Source: Paenibacillus sp. LHD-38 | Lineage (GTDB): Bacteria; Bacillota; Bacilli; Paenibacillales; Paenibacillaceae | DNA length: 64,000 nt | Direction: 5' to 3' | Assembly (NCBI RefSeq): GCF_031157315.1 | Contig: NZ_JAVIFU010000016.1 | Span: 62,001 to 126,000, forward strand | Shown here: positions 42,717 to 51,394 of the stretch, piece after piece | How the letters are laid out: each line of letters opens with the position of its first letter | Numbering within the stretch: the first letter of the stretch is position 1 | Translations under genes and position numbers: made by a program | The notes under the pieces: generated by a model | Database searches by the model: none | What the model saw: only the letters and a program-made list of their open reading frames with translations | Told to the model about the DNA's origin: nothing

Positions 42717-42758
42717 AAATATGCTCATCGCCCCTTACCGGCGTGAGCATATTTTTTT
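42717..42758 (+). terminator. Terminator after the CotB-related gene
   Basis: AAATATGCTCA (42717-42727) pairs with TGAGCATATTT (42744-42754), with an inner CGCC/GGCG, then T-rich sequence. Confidence 0.88.
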
Positions 42759-42824
42759 ATTTAAATTAAGATGCATTTTGATGCGCGTAACGGGAAACAT
42801 TATTTTGTAAGGAAGTGATTGGTA

Positions 42825-43952
42825 ATGAAAATAAAGCCATTCGGTATATTACCCACGATGTTTATGATGATTTTGTCAGTGGGTCTCGTCAACCATGTGC
42901 TCGTTGTCCCTTTGCTGCTGGATGCCGCGAGAAGAGACGCATGGATTTCTGTGCTTGCAGAGCTTGTGATTATACTGCCTTGGGCCGTGTTTCCGATATA
43001 CGGGATCTTAAAGCGAATGGACGGGAAACCCGTCGACAAATGGCTTTATGGCTATTTTCCTCGCTTGCTGGCCTTACTCATATTAGGGATATTATTATTT
43101 GTTCAATTATGCACAGCACTTGAGACGCTTATTATGACGGCCTCTTGGACCGCAACCACTTATTTGCCGAATACCCCCTCGATTGTGGTCTGCGCGGTAT
43201 TCCTTGGATTATGCTTATTTGCTTCGATCTCAGGGCTTCGGACGATTGCCTACGTTAGCTGCATTTTATTGCCGTTTGTCGTACTGCTCGGCGATTTTGT
43301 CATGTCCGCAAATATGCCTCATAAGGATTATCATTACTTATTGCCAATGCTTGAGAATGGGTTGAATCCCGTCTTGAAAGGTATTTTGTTTACGCTAACC
43401 TCCTCTTGCGAGCTGTTTGGACTCCTGTTCATCCAGCATCATATGAAAGGGAAGTTCAAACGGTGGCATTTTATAATTCTCGTCATGTTTTTGGCATTGT
43501 TGACTCTTGGACCCGTAATGGGGGCTATCTCGGAATTTGGTCCCGCGGAAGCCGAGAAGATGCGTTATCCGGCTTTCTTGCAATGGCGGCTGGTCTCGAT
43601 TGGCAAATACTTCGAGCATGTTGATTTTTTTGCGATTTTTCAATGGATGTCCGGGGCGCTTGTCCGATTAGCTGTTTCGATTCATATCTTGTCTGAGTTT
43701 GGACCTATGCGGCGTTTGAAAAGAAAATGGATTTCACCGACCGCCATCGGTTTGTTCATATTAATTGTCTCGAGCTTCGGCATTAACCATATGCTTCAAT
43801 TCAAACATCTTTTGGCCATTTATTTTCAATACGTTGGGCTAATTATTTTTGCGGTAATCAGCATCCTTTGGCTAATATCCTCGTTTAAGAGGGAAAAAGA
43901 CAAAAACAAGCGTATTGTCATAAGCGGCTCCGAGGAGGCAGAGCAGTCATGA
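42825..43952 (+). CDS. Spore germination permease, GerAB/GerB family
   Basis: A 375-residue membrane protein with ten helices of the APC-type spore permease family, the B subunit of nutrient germination receptors in the inner spore membrane, where it binds the germinant. Typical parts are ILSVGLVNHVLVVPLLLDAA at the N-terminus and FFAIFQWMSGALVRLAVSIH in the seventh to eighth helix region. The ATG at 42825 follows AAGGAAGTG. Its end overlaps the gerA-type gene by four bases. Confidence 0.9.
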   Translation: MKIKPFGILPTMFMMILSVGLVNHVLVVPLLLDAARRDAWISVLAELVIILPWAVFPIYGILKRMDGKPVDKWLYGYFPRLLALLILGILLFVQLCTALETLIMTASWTATTYLPNTPSIVVCAVFLGLCLFASISGLRTIAYVSCILLPFVVLLGDFVMSANMPHKDYHYLLPMLENGLNPVLKGILFTLTSSCELFGLLFIQHHMKGKFKRWHFIILVMFLALLTLGPVMGAISEFGPAEAEKMRYPAFLQWRLVSIGKYFEHVDFFAIFQWMSGALVRLAVSIHILSEFGPMRRLKRKWISPTAIGLFILIVSSFGINHMLQFKHLLAIYFQYVGLIIFAVISILWLISSFKREKDKNKRIVISGSEEAEQS

Positions 43953-45412
43953 ACCACGAAGACCGATACGAAGGTCATGAACAACAAGGCAGCAGCGACA
44001 TGACGTTACAGCAATTCAGATCCAATCTGAAGGGCTGCCATGACGTGATTGAATATGAGCTCACCTTAGACGTACACGGGCCTTTAAAGGTCATCTTGTT
44101 TTATTGCGAAGGATTAATCGATAATCAACAAATGCAATTAGGCCTGCTTCCGCAGTTGGAAAAATGGGCAGAGCAGCTTAGAGCAATTCCAAAAGTGGAC
44201 GAGACTGATATCCATAGGCCCAGCATGTTATTCAGCAGGATAAAACATGGGCCGAATGGAAGCAATTTGTACGCGCGGCTTTTTGCGGGCAGCGTTATTT
44301 TGTCGTTTGAAAATCTGGTTGGGTTATATGAGTTCGATATTGCGGATCAACCTGGCAGAAGCCCAGAGGAATCAACGATGGAGGTATCGGTAAGAGGGCC
44401 TCGCGACGGCTTTGTCGAGCAGCTGGCGACGAATGTCGCCTTAGTTCGCAAGCGGCTTCGAACGCCGGATATGCATGTGGAATATAATCGTATCGGAAGA
44501 GAGTCTTTAACGGAAATCGCTTTGATCTATATGGAGGGCATTGCTGATGTTGAGCTTGTAAATGAAGCGAGAAGAAGGCTGAGCCGAATCGATATCCCTT
44601 CAATGAACGGGGGAAGCCAGCTGGAGGAGCTGTTGTCGGATCGCCGTTTATCCTTATTTCCGCTTATCGAATATGTAGGACGCCCCGACTATGTCGTTCA
44701 GTCCCTGATGCAGGGCAAGGTAGCCATCTTAATGGATGGCTCGCCGTCGGCCCTTATTGCGCCAGGAACTTTACTGCTGCTTATTAAATCGCCGGAGGAT
44801 GCGCATTTACCGTATTATTACGTATCACTGGAGAGGCTGCTTAGAGTTGTCGGACTCGTTCTGTCTATGTGCCTGCCAGGTTTTTGGATTGCGCTGTCGG
44901 CATTCAATACCGATCAAATTCCGTTTTCGCTGCTCGCGACGATAACCATTTCTAGAATCGGCTTACCGCTGTCCTCGACGATGGAAATGTTCATGATGCT
45001 CACTATGTTTGAGCTTTTCCGCGAGGCGGGGGTCAGGCTGCCGAGAGCGGTTGGACAAACGGTTTCGGTCGTTGGCGGATTAATTGTCGGGGACGCAGCG
45101 ATTCGTGCGGGAATGACTTCCCCGACCATGCTCGTCATGGCCGCGGTTACCGCAGTGTCAACGTTTACGCTCGTCAATCAGTCTTTAAGCGGATCGGTGA
45201 GCATTATTCGTTATCTGATTCTTATTTGTTCATCGGTGCTTGGGATTTTTGGTTTCTTTGTGGGAACCTTCGCGGTCATAATTTACTTATGCACGCTGGA
45301 ATCGTTTGGACGCTCCTATCTAGAGCCGCTTGCGCCGCTGCGCTTCAAGCAATTGATTCCTGCGCTGTTGCAAATGCCCTGGAAGCTTCGAAGCGGAAGG
45401 AGGGATAAGTAA
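43949..45412 (+). CDS. Spore germination protein, GerAA family
   Basis: A 487-residue A subunit of a germinant receptor. The N-terminal soluble part (about 1-290) includes LTLDVHGPLKVILFYCEGLI and GRESLTEIALIYMEGI; four to five membrane helices follow (about 300-470), with the conserved PFSLLATITISRIGLPLSST segment. GerA-type subunits form a ring-like ion channel in the spore inner membrane. The start overlaps the gerB-type stop (ATGA), and the stop overlaps the gerC-type start, so all three are made together. Confidence 0.93.
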   Translation: MNHEDRYEGHEQQGSSDMTLQQFRSNLKGCHDVIEYELTLDVHGPLKVILFYCEGLIDNQQMQLGLLPQLEKWAEQLRAIPKVDETDIHRPSMLFSRIKHGPNGSNLYARLFAGSVILSFENLVGLYEFDIADQPGRSPEESTMEVSVRGPRDGFVEQLATNVALVRKRLRTPDMHVEYNRIGRESLTEIALIYMEGIADVELVNEARRRLSRIDIPSMNGGSQLEELLSDRRLSLFPLIEYVGRPDYVVQSLMQGKVAILMDGSPSALIAPGTLLLLIKSPEDAHLPYYYVSLERLLRVVGLVLSMCLPGFWIALSAFNTDQIPFSLLATITISRIGLPLSSTMEMFMMLTMFELFREAGVRLPRAVGQTVSVVGGLIVGDAAIRAGMTSPTMLVMAAVTAVSTFTLVNQSLSGSVSIIRYLILICSSVLGIFGFFVGTFAVIIYLCTLESFGRSYLEPLAPLRFKQLIPALLQMPWKLRSGRRDK

Positions 45413-46584
45413 TGGCTTCTGCATGGCTGGCTAAGCGGCGCAATTTTGTTTGGAAAAGGGCGGCGTTGATCGGGTTGATGTTCAGCTCTTTGCTGCTTGA
45501 GGGATGCTGGGATGAAATCAATTTAGAGGATGTGAGCTATATTTCATCCCTTGGCATTGATTACTCGGAAGGCCATTACATCGTTTATGCCCAAATGATC
45601 AAATTCGGACTCATCGCAAAAACGGAAACTGTGCAGCCTGATCCGAGTCCGGTGTGGATCGGTAAAGGCGAAGGCGATTCCATTCTGCTTGCGCTGAATG
45701 ATTTAACCCAGGCAGGACAAGCCATACTTAGCTTGGAGCATTTGAAAACCGTTGTCGTGCAGGAGAGAGCCATGTTTAAAATGCGGGACATTATGGACGG
45801 GCTTAACCGTCAGCGGGCGTCGCGGTATACTTCATTGATGTTCGGAACAAGAGGAACAATCGAAAATATTTTTACAACCGATACTTTTTTTGATCAATCA
45901 CCTCTCAACAGCATTATGTATTCGCCATTTTCGCTTAACAGTCAAAGAAGTTTTATTCGTCCCTACGCGATGCAGCTCGCCGTGCAGACATTGAAGGAGC
46001 CGGCCATGACGACGACCTTACCCGCACTGACTGCAAATAAGGATTATTGGAAAAGAAAGAAGCAGCCGCTCAATATTCAACTATATGATGGCATTTTTGT
46101 GTATAGAGAGCTTGATTATCTCGGTTTTATGACGGAATCAGACGCTTCGGGCTTGCGATGGGTCAATCCCGTGTTCCATCATTACTTATTTGAAGCGATC
46201 GGCAAGGAAGGCAGGGCGAGTGTGGCGGTCGATTCTTCCAAGAGCAAGGTTAAGGCAAGCATCAAAGACGGAGAGGTCGATTTTTCACTGCAGGTCAGTA
46301 TGAAAGGCCAGGTTGATGAAATGCGCGGCACTTTGAGTGAGGCCGAGCTGGTCGCATCGATGGAAGACCGGGTTAAACAGCAGATCGAGGAAACCTATCG
46401 CAAGGGCCAAGCCAAAGGAATGGATTTATTCCAGCTGGAGCATCATCTGTACCGCTATCACCTAGCGTACTGGAAGCAAAACTGCAAGGGAGAGGACTGG
46501 AAACCAAAGCCTAATCAGCTGAAAATCCAGGTCAAATTTAATTTGATCCATTCCGGCAATTTTGAACTCGGTGAAGGTACATAA
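45412..46584 (+). CDS. Germination lipoprotein, Ger(x)C family
   Basis: A 390-residue lipoprotein C subunit of the germinant receptor. The signal ends in the lipobox LLEGC near residue 32, followed by the diagnostic WDEINLEDVSYISSLGIDY. The rest is the three-domain Ger(x)C fold ending with the QLEHHLYRYHLAYWKQ and VKFNLIHSG blocks. The length is normal. It overlaps the A subunit gene by one base. No terminator is obvious after it. Confidence 0.93.
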   Translation: MASAWLAKRRNFVWKRAALIGLMFSSLLLEGCWDEINLEDVSYISSLGIDYSEGHYIVYAQMIKFGLIAKTETVQPDPSPVWIGKGEGDSILLALNDLTQAGQAILSLEHLKTVVVQERAMFKMRDIMDGLNRQRASRYTSLMFGTRGTIENIFTTDTFFDQSPLNSIMYSPFSLNSQRSFIRPYAMQLAVQTLKEPAMTTTLPALTANKDYWKRKKQPLNIQLYDGIFVYRELDYLGFMTESDASGLRWVNPVFHHYLFEAIGKEGRASVAVDSSKSKVKASIKDGEVDFSLQVSMKGQVDEMRGTLSEAELVASMEDRVKQQIEETYRKGQAKGMDLFQLEHHLYRYHLAYWKQNCKGEDWKPKPNQLKIQVKFNLIHSGNFELGEGT

Positions 46585-46676
46585 ATAAAGGAAATATAGC
46601 TCATAATACGTTTGGCACGAAAAAAATGGATTAGCATGCGAATAGCAAGCCAGTACCGAAATAAGGAGGATGACTT

Positions 46677-46901
46677 ATGATTCAGCCAATGACAGCGAAA
46701 GAGCTGGAGTACATTGCAGACTCTATGTCCAACGAGGACTTGTTAATTAAGCAATGTGCAGCATTAGTAGCAACAGGCACTACTCCGGCTCTAACCAATT
46801 TATGCTCGCAAATGATACAAACGCATCAACAGCATTATGATTCTTTGCTGCATGCGATATCGCATCACCAGCAGATGGCTCCAACGCAGCCGCAGCAATA
46901 A
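46677..46901 (+). CDS. Small CotF-like spore coat protein
   Basis: A 74-residue helical protein with a Gln/His-rich tail. Its pattern (LEYIADSMSNEDLLIKQCAA, then LTNLCSQMIQTHQQHYDSLL) matches small coat-associated proteins of Paenibacillus and Bacillus that pair with CotF-type proteins. The ATG follows AAGGAGG. A CotF-like gene starts 34 bases downstream. Function in the coat is inferred from likeness and context. Confidence 0.75.
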   Translation: MIQPMTAKELEYIADSMSNEDLLIKQCAALVATGTTPALTNLCSQMIQTHQQHYDSLLHAISHHQQMAPTQPQQ

Positions 46902-46935
46902 GGATATCCAACTAACGCTTAGGAGGTAACACGCT

Positions 46936-47337
46936 ATGTATCAGCAGCAACAAATGCAATCGATTTTGTCGGAAGAGGATTTGGCGAGCTCGATCCTGGC
47001 TGATTTAAAAAGAGTTGTTCGTGAATACGTCACGGCCGCAACGGAGTCAACCTGTCCGGATATTCGCCAGCTCTTCACGAAACTAACAGACAGCACTTTG
47101 GCGCTTCAGGGGCAGTTGTTCCAAGCGATGCAGCAAGCGAATATGTATAATGTTTCATCGCCGGCGCTCCGTCAAGAGCTTGATAAGCAAGCGAAGGAAT
47201 ATCAGCAAACAAAGCAAAAAACGAATCAGTTTTTGCAGCAAACGCTTGGCGGGCAGCAGCAGAGACAAACCATGTATACGCCGAATATGCATCAGCAGTC
47301 CGGCCAGCAGCAAAACGGTCAACCGTATTACATGTAA
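46936..47337 (+). CDS. Spore coat protein, CotF family
   Basis: A 133-residue protein with a ferritin-like helical core (SEEDLASSILADLKRVVREY, then CPDIRQLFTKLTDSTLALQG) of the CotF family, and a Gln-rich tail ending PYYM. CotF is a coat protein in B. subtilis. The ATG follows TTAGGAGG. Both this and the gene before it end at the terminator at 47336. Regulation by a late sigma factor is likely but no clear site was found. Confidence 0.85.
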   Translation: MYQQQQMQSILSEEDLASSILADLKRVVREYVTAATESTCPDIRQLFTKLTDSTLALQGQLFQAMQQANMYNVSSPALRQELDKQAKEYQQTKQKTNQFLQQTLGGQQQRQTMYTPNMHQQSGQQQNGQPYYM

Positions 47338-47358
47338 AGACCCCTTTGGGGTCTTTTT
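47336..47358 (+). terminator. Terminator after the CotF gene
   Basis: AAAGACCCC and GGGGTCTTT around a TTT loop, then more T. Confidence 0.9.
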
Positions 47359-47368
47359 TATTTAAATC

Positions 47369-47428
47369 TTATATTTCACCGAGAAACGAGATTTTGCCGC
47401 CAAGGACGGTGTCAGCCGTTTACGCTTG
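47369..47428 (+). repeat. Dispersed 60-bp repeat, copy C
   Basis: It starts TTATATTTCACCGAGAAACG and ends AGCCGTTTACGCTTG, matching copies at 23969 and 27674. It lies between the CotF terminator and the Lrp gene. Confidence 0.65.
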
Positions 47429-47605
47429 TTCTTTTACATAGCAAGAACGGCAAGTTAACGATCAATAAGGCAAGTTTATTTACCCTTGCTTGGGGGTCGG
47501 AAGCAGCTTTAATATAGGCTTCAGCCTTAGGCATTGATTGCACGGGATTCAAAAACGTTGTAAAATATTCTTTATAATCGCAGTCGTACTGGAAGGAGTT
47601 ATACA

Positions 47606-48097
47606 ATGACCGAATTACAGTTGAAAGTGCTTGAACTGCTGAAGGAAGACGCGCGAAGGGATGCAGAGTTGATCGCAACCATGCTGGCCGTACCGACTGA
47701 GGAAGTGAAGCAAGCGATCGCCGAGCTTGAGAATGACCATATCATCGTGAAATACGCAACAGTTGTGAACTGGAGCAAGATCGATGACCAAAAGGTAACA
47801 GCACTAATCGAGGTACAAATTACACCAGAACGCGGTCGCGGATTCGAAGGAATCGCCGAGCGCATTTATTTATATCCGGAGGTAAAATCGGTTTACTTGA
47901 TGTCCGGTGCCTACGATTTGTTAGTTGAGGTTGAGGGGAAAAACTTAAAAGAGGTCGCCTCTTTTGTATCGAATAAATTATCGCCGATCGATGCGGTATT
48001 ATCGACCAAAACATTTTTTATATTGAAAAAATACAAACAAGACGGCATTATCTTCGAGGAGCATGAAGGTGATCATCGGTTGATGGTTTCGCCGTAA
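47606..48097 (+). CDS. Lrp/AsnC family transcriptional regulator
   Basis: A 163-residue regulator with an N-terminal winged helix (LLKEDARRDAELIATMLAVP, then LENDHIIVKYATVVNW) and a C-terminal RAM ligand domain (VTALIEVQITPERGRGFEGI, GAYDLLVEVEG). Lrp-type proteins sense amino acids. It is followed after 15 bases by an aminotransferase gene, the same pair as yugG-yugH in B. subtilis, and probably controls that transcript. The ATG follows AAGGAGT. Confidence 0.9.
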   Translation: MTELQLKVLELLKEDARRDAELIATMLAVPTEEVKQAIAELENDHIIVKYATVVNWSKIDDQKVTALIEVQITPERGRGFEGIAERIYLYPEVKSVYLMSGAYDLLVEVEGKNLKEVASFVSNKLSPIDAVLSTKTFFILKKYKQDGIIFEEHEGDHRLMVSP

Positions 48098-48112
48098 AAA
48101 AGGGTGATGGCA

Positions 48113-49333
48113 ATGATTAAAGACGAAGAAAAACATCCCTCCACACCTGTGCGGCGTCAATCGATGGCCGATTATTTGTCCCCGCTCGTTCGGGACATTA
48201 AACCGTCGGGTATCCGTCGGTTTTTTGATTTGGTCAGCACGCGCAAGGACGTGATTACGCTAGGGGTCGGCGAGCCCGATTTTGTGACGCCATGGCATGT
48301 AAGGGAAGCCGCCGTATACGCGCTGGAAACAGGCAAAACCCAATACACATCGAATGCGGGTATGCCTGAGCTGCGCGAAGCGATTGGTCAGTACTTAAAT
48401 GATCAATTTGCCGTGGAGTATAACCCTGCAAACGAAATTTTGGTTACGGTTGGCGGCAGTGAAGCAATCGATCTTGCGCTGCGCGCTTTCATTGCGCCCG
48501 GCGATGAAATCTTGATTCCAGAGCCTTGTTATATTTCGTATTCGCCGATTACCGCGCTTACTGGCGGCAAGCCGGTAGGTATCGAAACCTTTGCCAAGGA
48601 TGAGTTTAAGCTTAAGGCAGAAGCGCTGCAAGCGGTTATTACGCCGAAATCGAAAGTACTTATATTATGTTACCCAAGCAATCCGACTGGCGGAACCATG
48701 ACCTATGAGGATTGGCTGCCTATCGCGAAGCTTGTGGAAGAAAACGATCTTATCGTAATCTCGGATGAAATATATGCCGAGCTTACTTACGGCTCGAAGC
48801 ATGTAAGCTTTGCCGGTATGCCCGGCATGAAGGATCGAACGATCCTTGTCAGCGGCTTCTCCAAAGCCTTTGCCATGACTGGCTGGCGAATGGGTTATGC
48901 ATGCGGCCATCCCGATCTTATTGCAGCGATGCTCAAAATTCACCAATATACGGTAATGTGCGCGCCAATCATGGCACAGTATGCGGCGCTTGAAGCGCTT
49001 CAGCATGGCTTGGAAGAGAAGGACCGTATGGTTGAGGCGTACAACCAGCGCCGACGTCTCGTCGTGAAGGGCTTTCGTGATATCGGGCTCGAGTGTCATG
49101 AGCCGCAAGGGGCGTTTTACGCTTTCCCTTCGATCGTATCAACGGGCTTGACGAGCGAACAATTCGCACAGCGTCTGCTGGATGAAGCGAATGTAGCGGC
49201 GGTGCCGGGCGATGTGTTTGGTCTCGGAGGCGAAGGCCATCTTCGCTGTTCTTATGCAACTTCCGTTACTAATCTAACCGAAGCTTTAGACCGAATTGGC
49301 GGTTTTGTAGATCGCTTAAAGCAGCAAGGGTAA
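48113..49333 (+). CDS. Class I/II aminotransferase (YugH/PatA-like)
   Basis: A 406-residue PLP aminotransferase of fold type I. Key parts are GVGEPDFVTPWHV, YPSNPTGGTM, ISDEIYAELTYG and the PLP lysine Lys251 in VSGFSKAFAMTGWRMGY. It probably moves amino groups between aromatic or other amino acids and 2-oxoglutarate; the exact substrate is not clear. The ATG at 48113 is chosen because AAGGG lies eight bases before it. It shares a transcript with the Lrp-type gene upstream. Confidence 0.88.
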   Translation: MIKDEEKHPSTPVRRQSMADYLSPLVRDIKPSGIRRFFDLVSTRKDVITLGVGEPDFVTPWHVREAAVYALETGKTQYTSNAGMPELREAIGQYLNDQFAVEYNPANEILVTVGGSEAIDLALRAFIAPGDEILIPEPCYISYSPITALTGGKPVGIETFAKDEFKLKAEALQAVITPKSKVLILCYPSNPTGGTMTYEDWLPIAKLVEENDLIVISDEIYAELTYGSKHVSFAGMPGMKDRTILVSGFSKAFAMTGWRMGYACGHPDLIAAMLKIHQYTVMCAPIMAQYAALEALQHGLEEKDRMVEAYNQRRRLVVKGFRDIGLECHEPQGAFYAFPSIVSTGLTSEQFAQRLLDEANVAAVPGDVFGLGGEGHLRCSYATSVTNLTEALDRIGGFVDRLKQQG

Positions 49334-49362
49334 CCAGGAACACGTTACTTCACTTTCACGAG

Positions 49363-49397
49363 CAGCAGGTCAGGAGAATATCCGGCCTGCTGTTTGC
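49363..49397 (+). terminator. Probable terminator after the aminotransferase gene
   Basis: CAGCAGG (49363-49369) pairs with CCTGCTG (49386-49392), with GTC/GGC extending it, followed by TTTGC. The T tract is short. Confidence 0.5.
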
Positions 49398-49437
49398 ATG
49401 ATTAACCAGTATTAGATGCATGAGGAGGCTGAGAAGG

Positions 49438-50010
49438 TTGAAATTATATACAAAAACGGGAGACAGCGGTCAGACATCCTTGATTGGCGGGAGGGTGCGG
49501 AAGGACGACGCGCGTGTTGAGGCTTATGGCACGATTGATGAGCTCAATTGCTTTGTTGGCTTAGCAGCGGCAGAAGCGGATAAGCATGAGGAACTTGCGG
49601 AAATGGCGGCTTTGCTCATCGACATTGGGCAGGAGCTGTTCGACTGCGGTTCGGATCTTGCCTATGCCGTAGAGGGTGCTCCTTTAAAAATCTCGGCAGA
49701 GCCGGCTGAACGGCTGGAAAATTGGATTGATCAATATGTAACGGAAGCGCCGGAAATTACGAAATTCATTTTGCCGGGCGGAAGTTCGGTTTCCGCGCAG
49801 CTGCATGTATGTAGAACGGTATGCCGCCGAGCAGAACGACGCGTTGTCACGCTTGCTGCCGAGCATCCCATTAACCAAGAGGTACTAACGTATTTAAACC
49901 GCCTGTCCGATTTTTTCTTCGCGGCTGCAAGAGTAGCCAATGCGAAGCTTGGCGTTCCGGATATTGAATATATTCGAAGCGCGGAAGTGTTCCGGAAACC
50001 AAAGAAATGA
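49438..50010 (+). CDS. Cob(I)alamin adenosyltransferase, PduO type
   Basis: A 190-residue enzyme transferring the adenosyl group of ATP to cob(I)alamin, making coenzyme B12. The N-terminal ATP-binding loop KLYTKTGDSGQTSLIGGR and the block VEAYGTIDELNCFVGLA are diagnostic, as is VCRRAERRVVTLA near residue 130. The TTG at 49438 is used because AGGAGG lies within the sequence that follows an upstream ATG. It overlaps the RluA-type gene by four bases. No cobalamin operon is nearby. Confidence 0.9.
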   Translation: MKLYTKTGDSGQTSLIGGRVRKDDARVEAYGTIDELNCFVGLAAAEADKHEELAEMAALLIDIGQELFDCGSDLAYAVEGAPLKISAEPAERLENWIDQYVTEAPEITKFILPGGSSVSAQLHVCRTVCRRAERRVVTLAAEHPINQEVLTYLNRLSDFFFAAARVANAKLGVPDIEYIRSAEVFRKPKK

Positions 50011-50969
50011 CAGATCTTTTAGAGCAATTATATTATCGGCCGTTAGTCGCTGTTGTTCGCGACGCGGAGCATGGGAAAACGGTGCGAACAGTACTTGAGC
50101 GGCAGCTTGGCGTGTCGCGCAAGCTGTTGTCGCAGGTGAAGCTGACGGAGCATGGGCTTACGGTGAACGAAGTCCGTGCTTATACAACCGCTCCCGTTGC
50201 CGCCGGCGATATCATACGCGTACGCATGGAGCGGGAGGTTTCCGAGGATATTTTGCCTCAACCTATCCCCATACAAATCGTTTTCGAAGACGAGGATCTT
50301 CTCATTATCAATAAGCCTGCAGGTATGATCGTCCATCCTACACACGGGCATTACACGGGCACGCTTGCAAACGGGGTCGTGTATCACTGGCAGGAAATGG
50401 GGGAGCGTGTGCGCTTTAGGCCTGTTCACCGCCTTGATGAGGAAACCTCAGGATTGGTTGCGATTGCGAAAACATCTTACGTACATCAACAGCTATCAGA
50501 GCAAATGCAGGCGAACGGTTTTTTGAAGCTCTACCGCGCTTATGTTTACGGAAGCCCCGTGCCAGCGCAAGGCACTGTGAATGCGCCGATTGACCGGAAT
50601 CCAGACCAGCCTCATATTCGAATAGTCACGCCTGAGGGCTATCCGTCTATTACTCATTATGAGACCATATCAAGTTTTGGATCTTCCCCGGGCAAGCCAG
50701 CCGCAGCTGCCGTTCGCTTAAAGCTGGAAACGGGCAGGACGCATCAAATTCGCGTTCATATGAAGCATATAGGCTGTCCGCTTGTCGGAGATAAGATGTA
50801 TGGTCCTGAGGAAGGGTCAGTTGAGGACTGGGAAAGTACGGTCGGTCGACAAGCGCTGCATGCTGAGATTCTTGGATTCACGCATCCGCTCACGAAACAA
50901 TGGATGGAATGGCAGGCATCACTGCCGCCTGAGCTTGAATTATTAGAGCAGAAGCTGTCGGAAGGATAG
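50007..50969 (+). CDS. RluA family pseudouridine synthase
   Basis: A 320-residue RNA pseudouridine synthase. The N-terminal S4-like part (LGVSRKLLSQVKLTEHGLTV) is followed by the catalytic domain with IVFEDEDLLIINKPAGMIVH, the catalytic Asp144 in HRLDEETSGL, and ETGRTHQIRVHMKHIGCPLV. The family acts on 23S rRNA or tRNA; the exact uridine cannot be told. It overlaps the adenosyltransferase gene by four bases. Confidence 0.92.
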   Translation: MTDLLEQLYYRPLVAVVRDAEHGKTVRTVLERQLGVSRKLLSQVKLTEHGLTVNEVRAYTTAPVAAGDIIRVRMEREVSEDILPQPIPIQIVFEDEDLLIINKPAGMIVHPTHGHYTGTLANGVVYHWQEMGERVRFRPVHRLDEETSGLVAIAKTSYVHQQLSEQMQANGFLKLYRAYVYGSPVPAQGTVNAPIDRNPDQPHIRIVTPEGYPSITHYETISSFGSSPGKPAAAAVRLKLETGRTHQIRVHMKHIGCPLVGDKMYGPEEGSVEDWESTVGRQALHAEILGFTHPLTKQWMEWQASLPPELELLEQKLSEG

Positions 50970-51005
50970 CGAATTGGTCACATACCTATTGGAGGATTCA
51001 TCACG

Positions 51006-51386
51006 ATGACAAAGCAAAAGCAATTAACCATCATTCAATATCCTAAATGCAGTACATGCAAAACAGCGCTTAAATCGCTGAAAAACAAAGGGAATGACGT
51101 CGTATCCCGCGATATCGTTGAACAAACGCCTACAGCCGAGGAGTTGAAGGTGATTGTTGCGAACAGCGGAATGGAGCTGAAGAAGTTTTTCAATACATCG
51201 GGCGAAGTTTATAGGGAGCTTGGCTTGAAGGACAAGCTGGCTTCTATGTCAGAAGATGAGAAATACGCGTTGCTTGCATCAAACGGAATGCTGATTAAGC
51301 GTCCAATCGTAACGGACGGACAAACCGTTACGGTAGGCTATAAGGAAGAGCAATACGAACAAGTTTGGAACAACGGAAAAGGGTGA
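51006..51386 (+). CDS. ArsC/Spx family protein (YusI-like)
   Basis: A 126-residue thioredoxin-fold protein with a CxxC motif in YPKCSTCKTALKSL near residues 14-27 and the block GMLIKRPIVTDG. It resembles Spx/ArsC-like YusI proteins; a real arsenate reductase is not implied. The ATG follows TGGAGG. The next gene begins nine bases after its stop codon, so the two are coupled. Confidence 0.87.
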   Translation: MTKQKQLTIIQYPKCSTCKTALKSLKNKGNDVVSRDIVEQTPTAEELKVIVANSGMELKKFFNTSGEVYRELGLKDKLASMSEDEKYALLASNGMLIKRPIVTDGQTVTVGYKEEQYEQVWNNGKG

Positions 51387-51394
51387 ATAAACGA

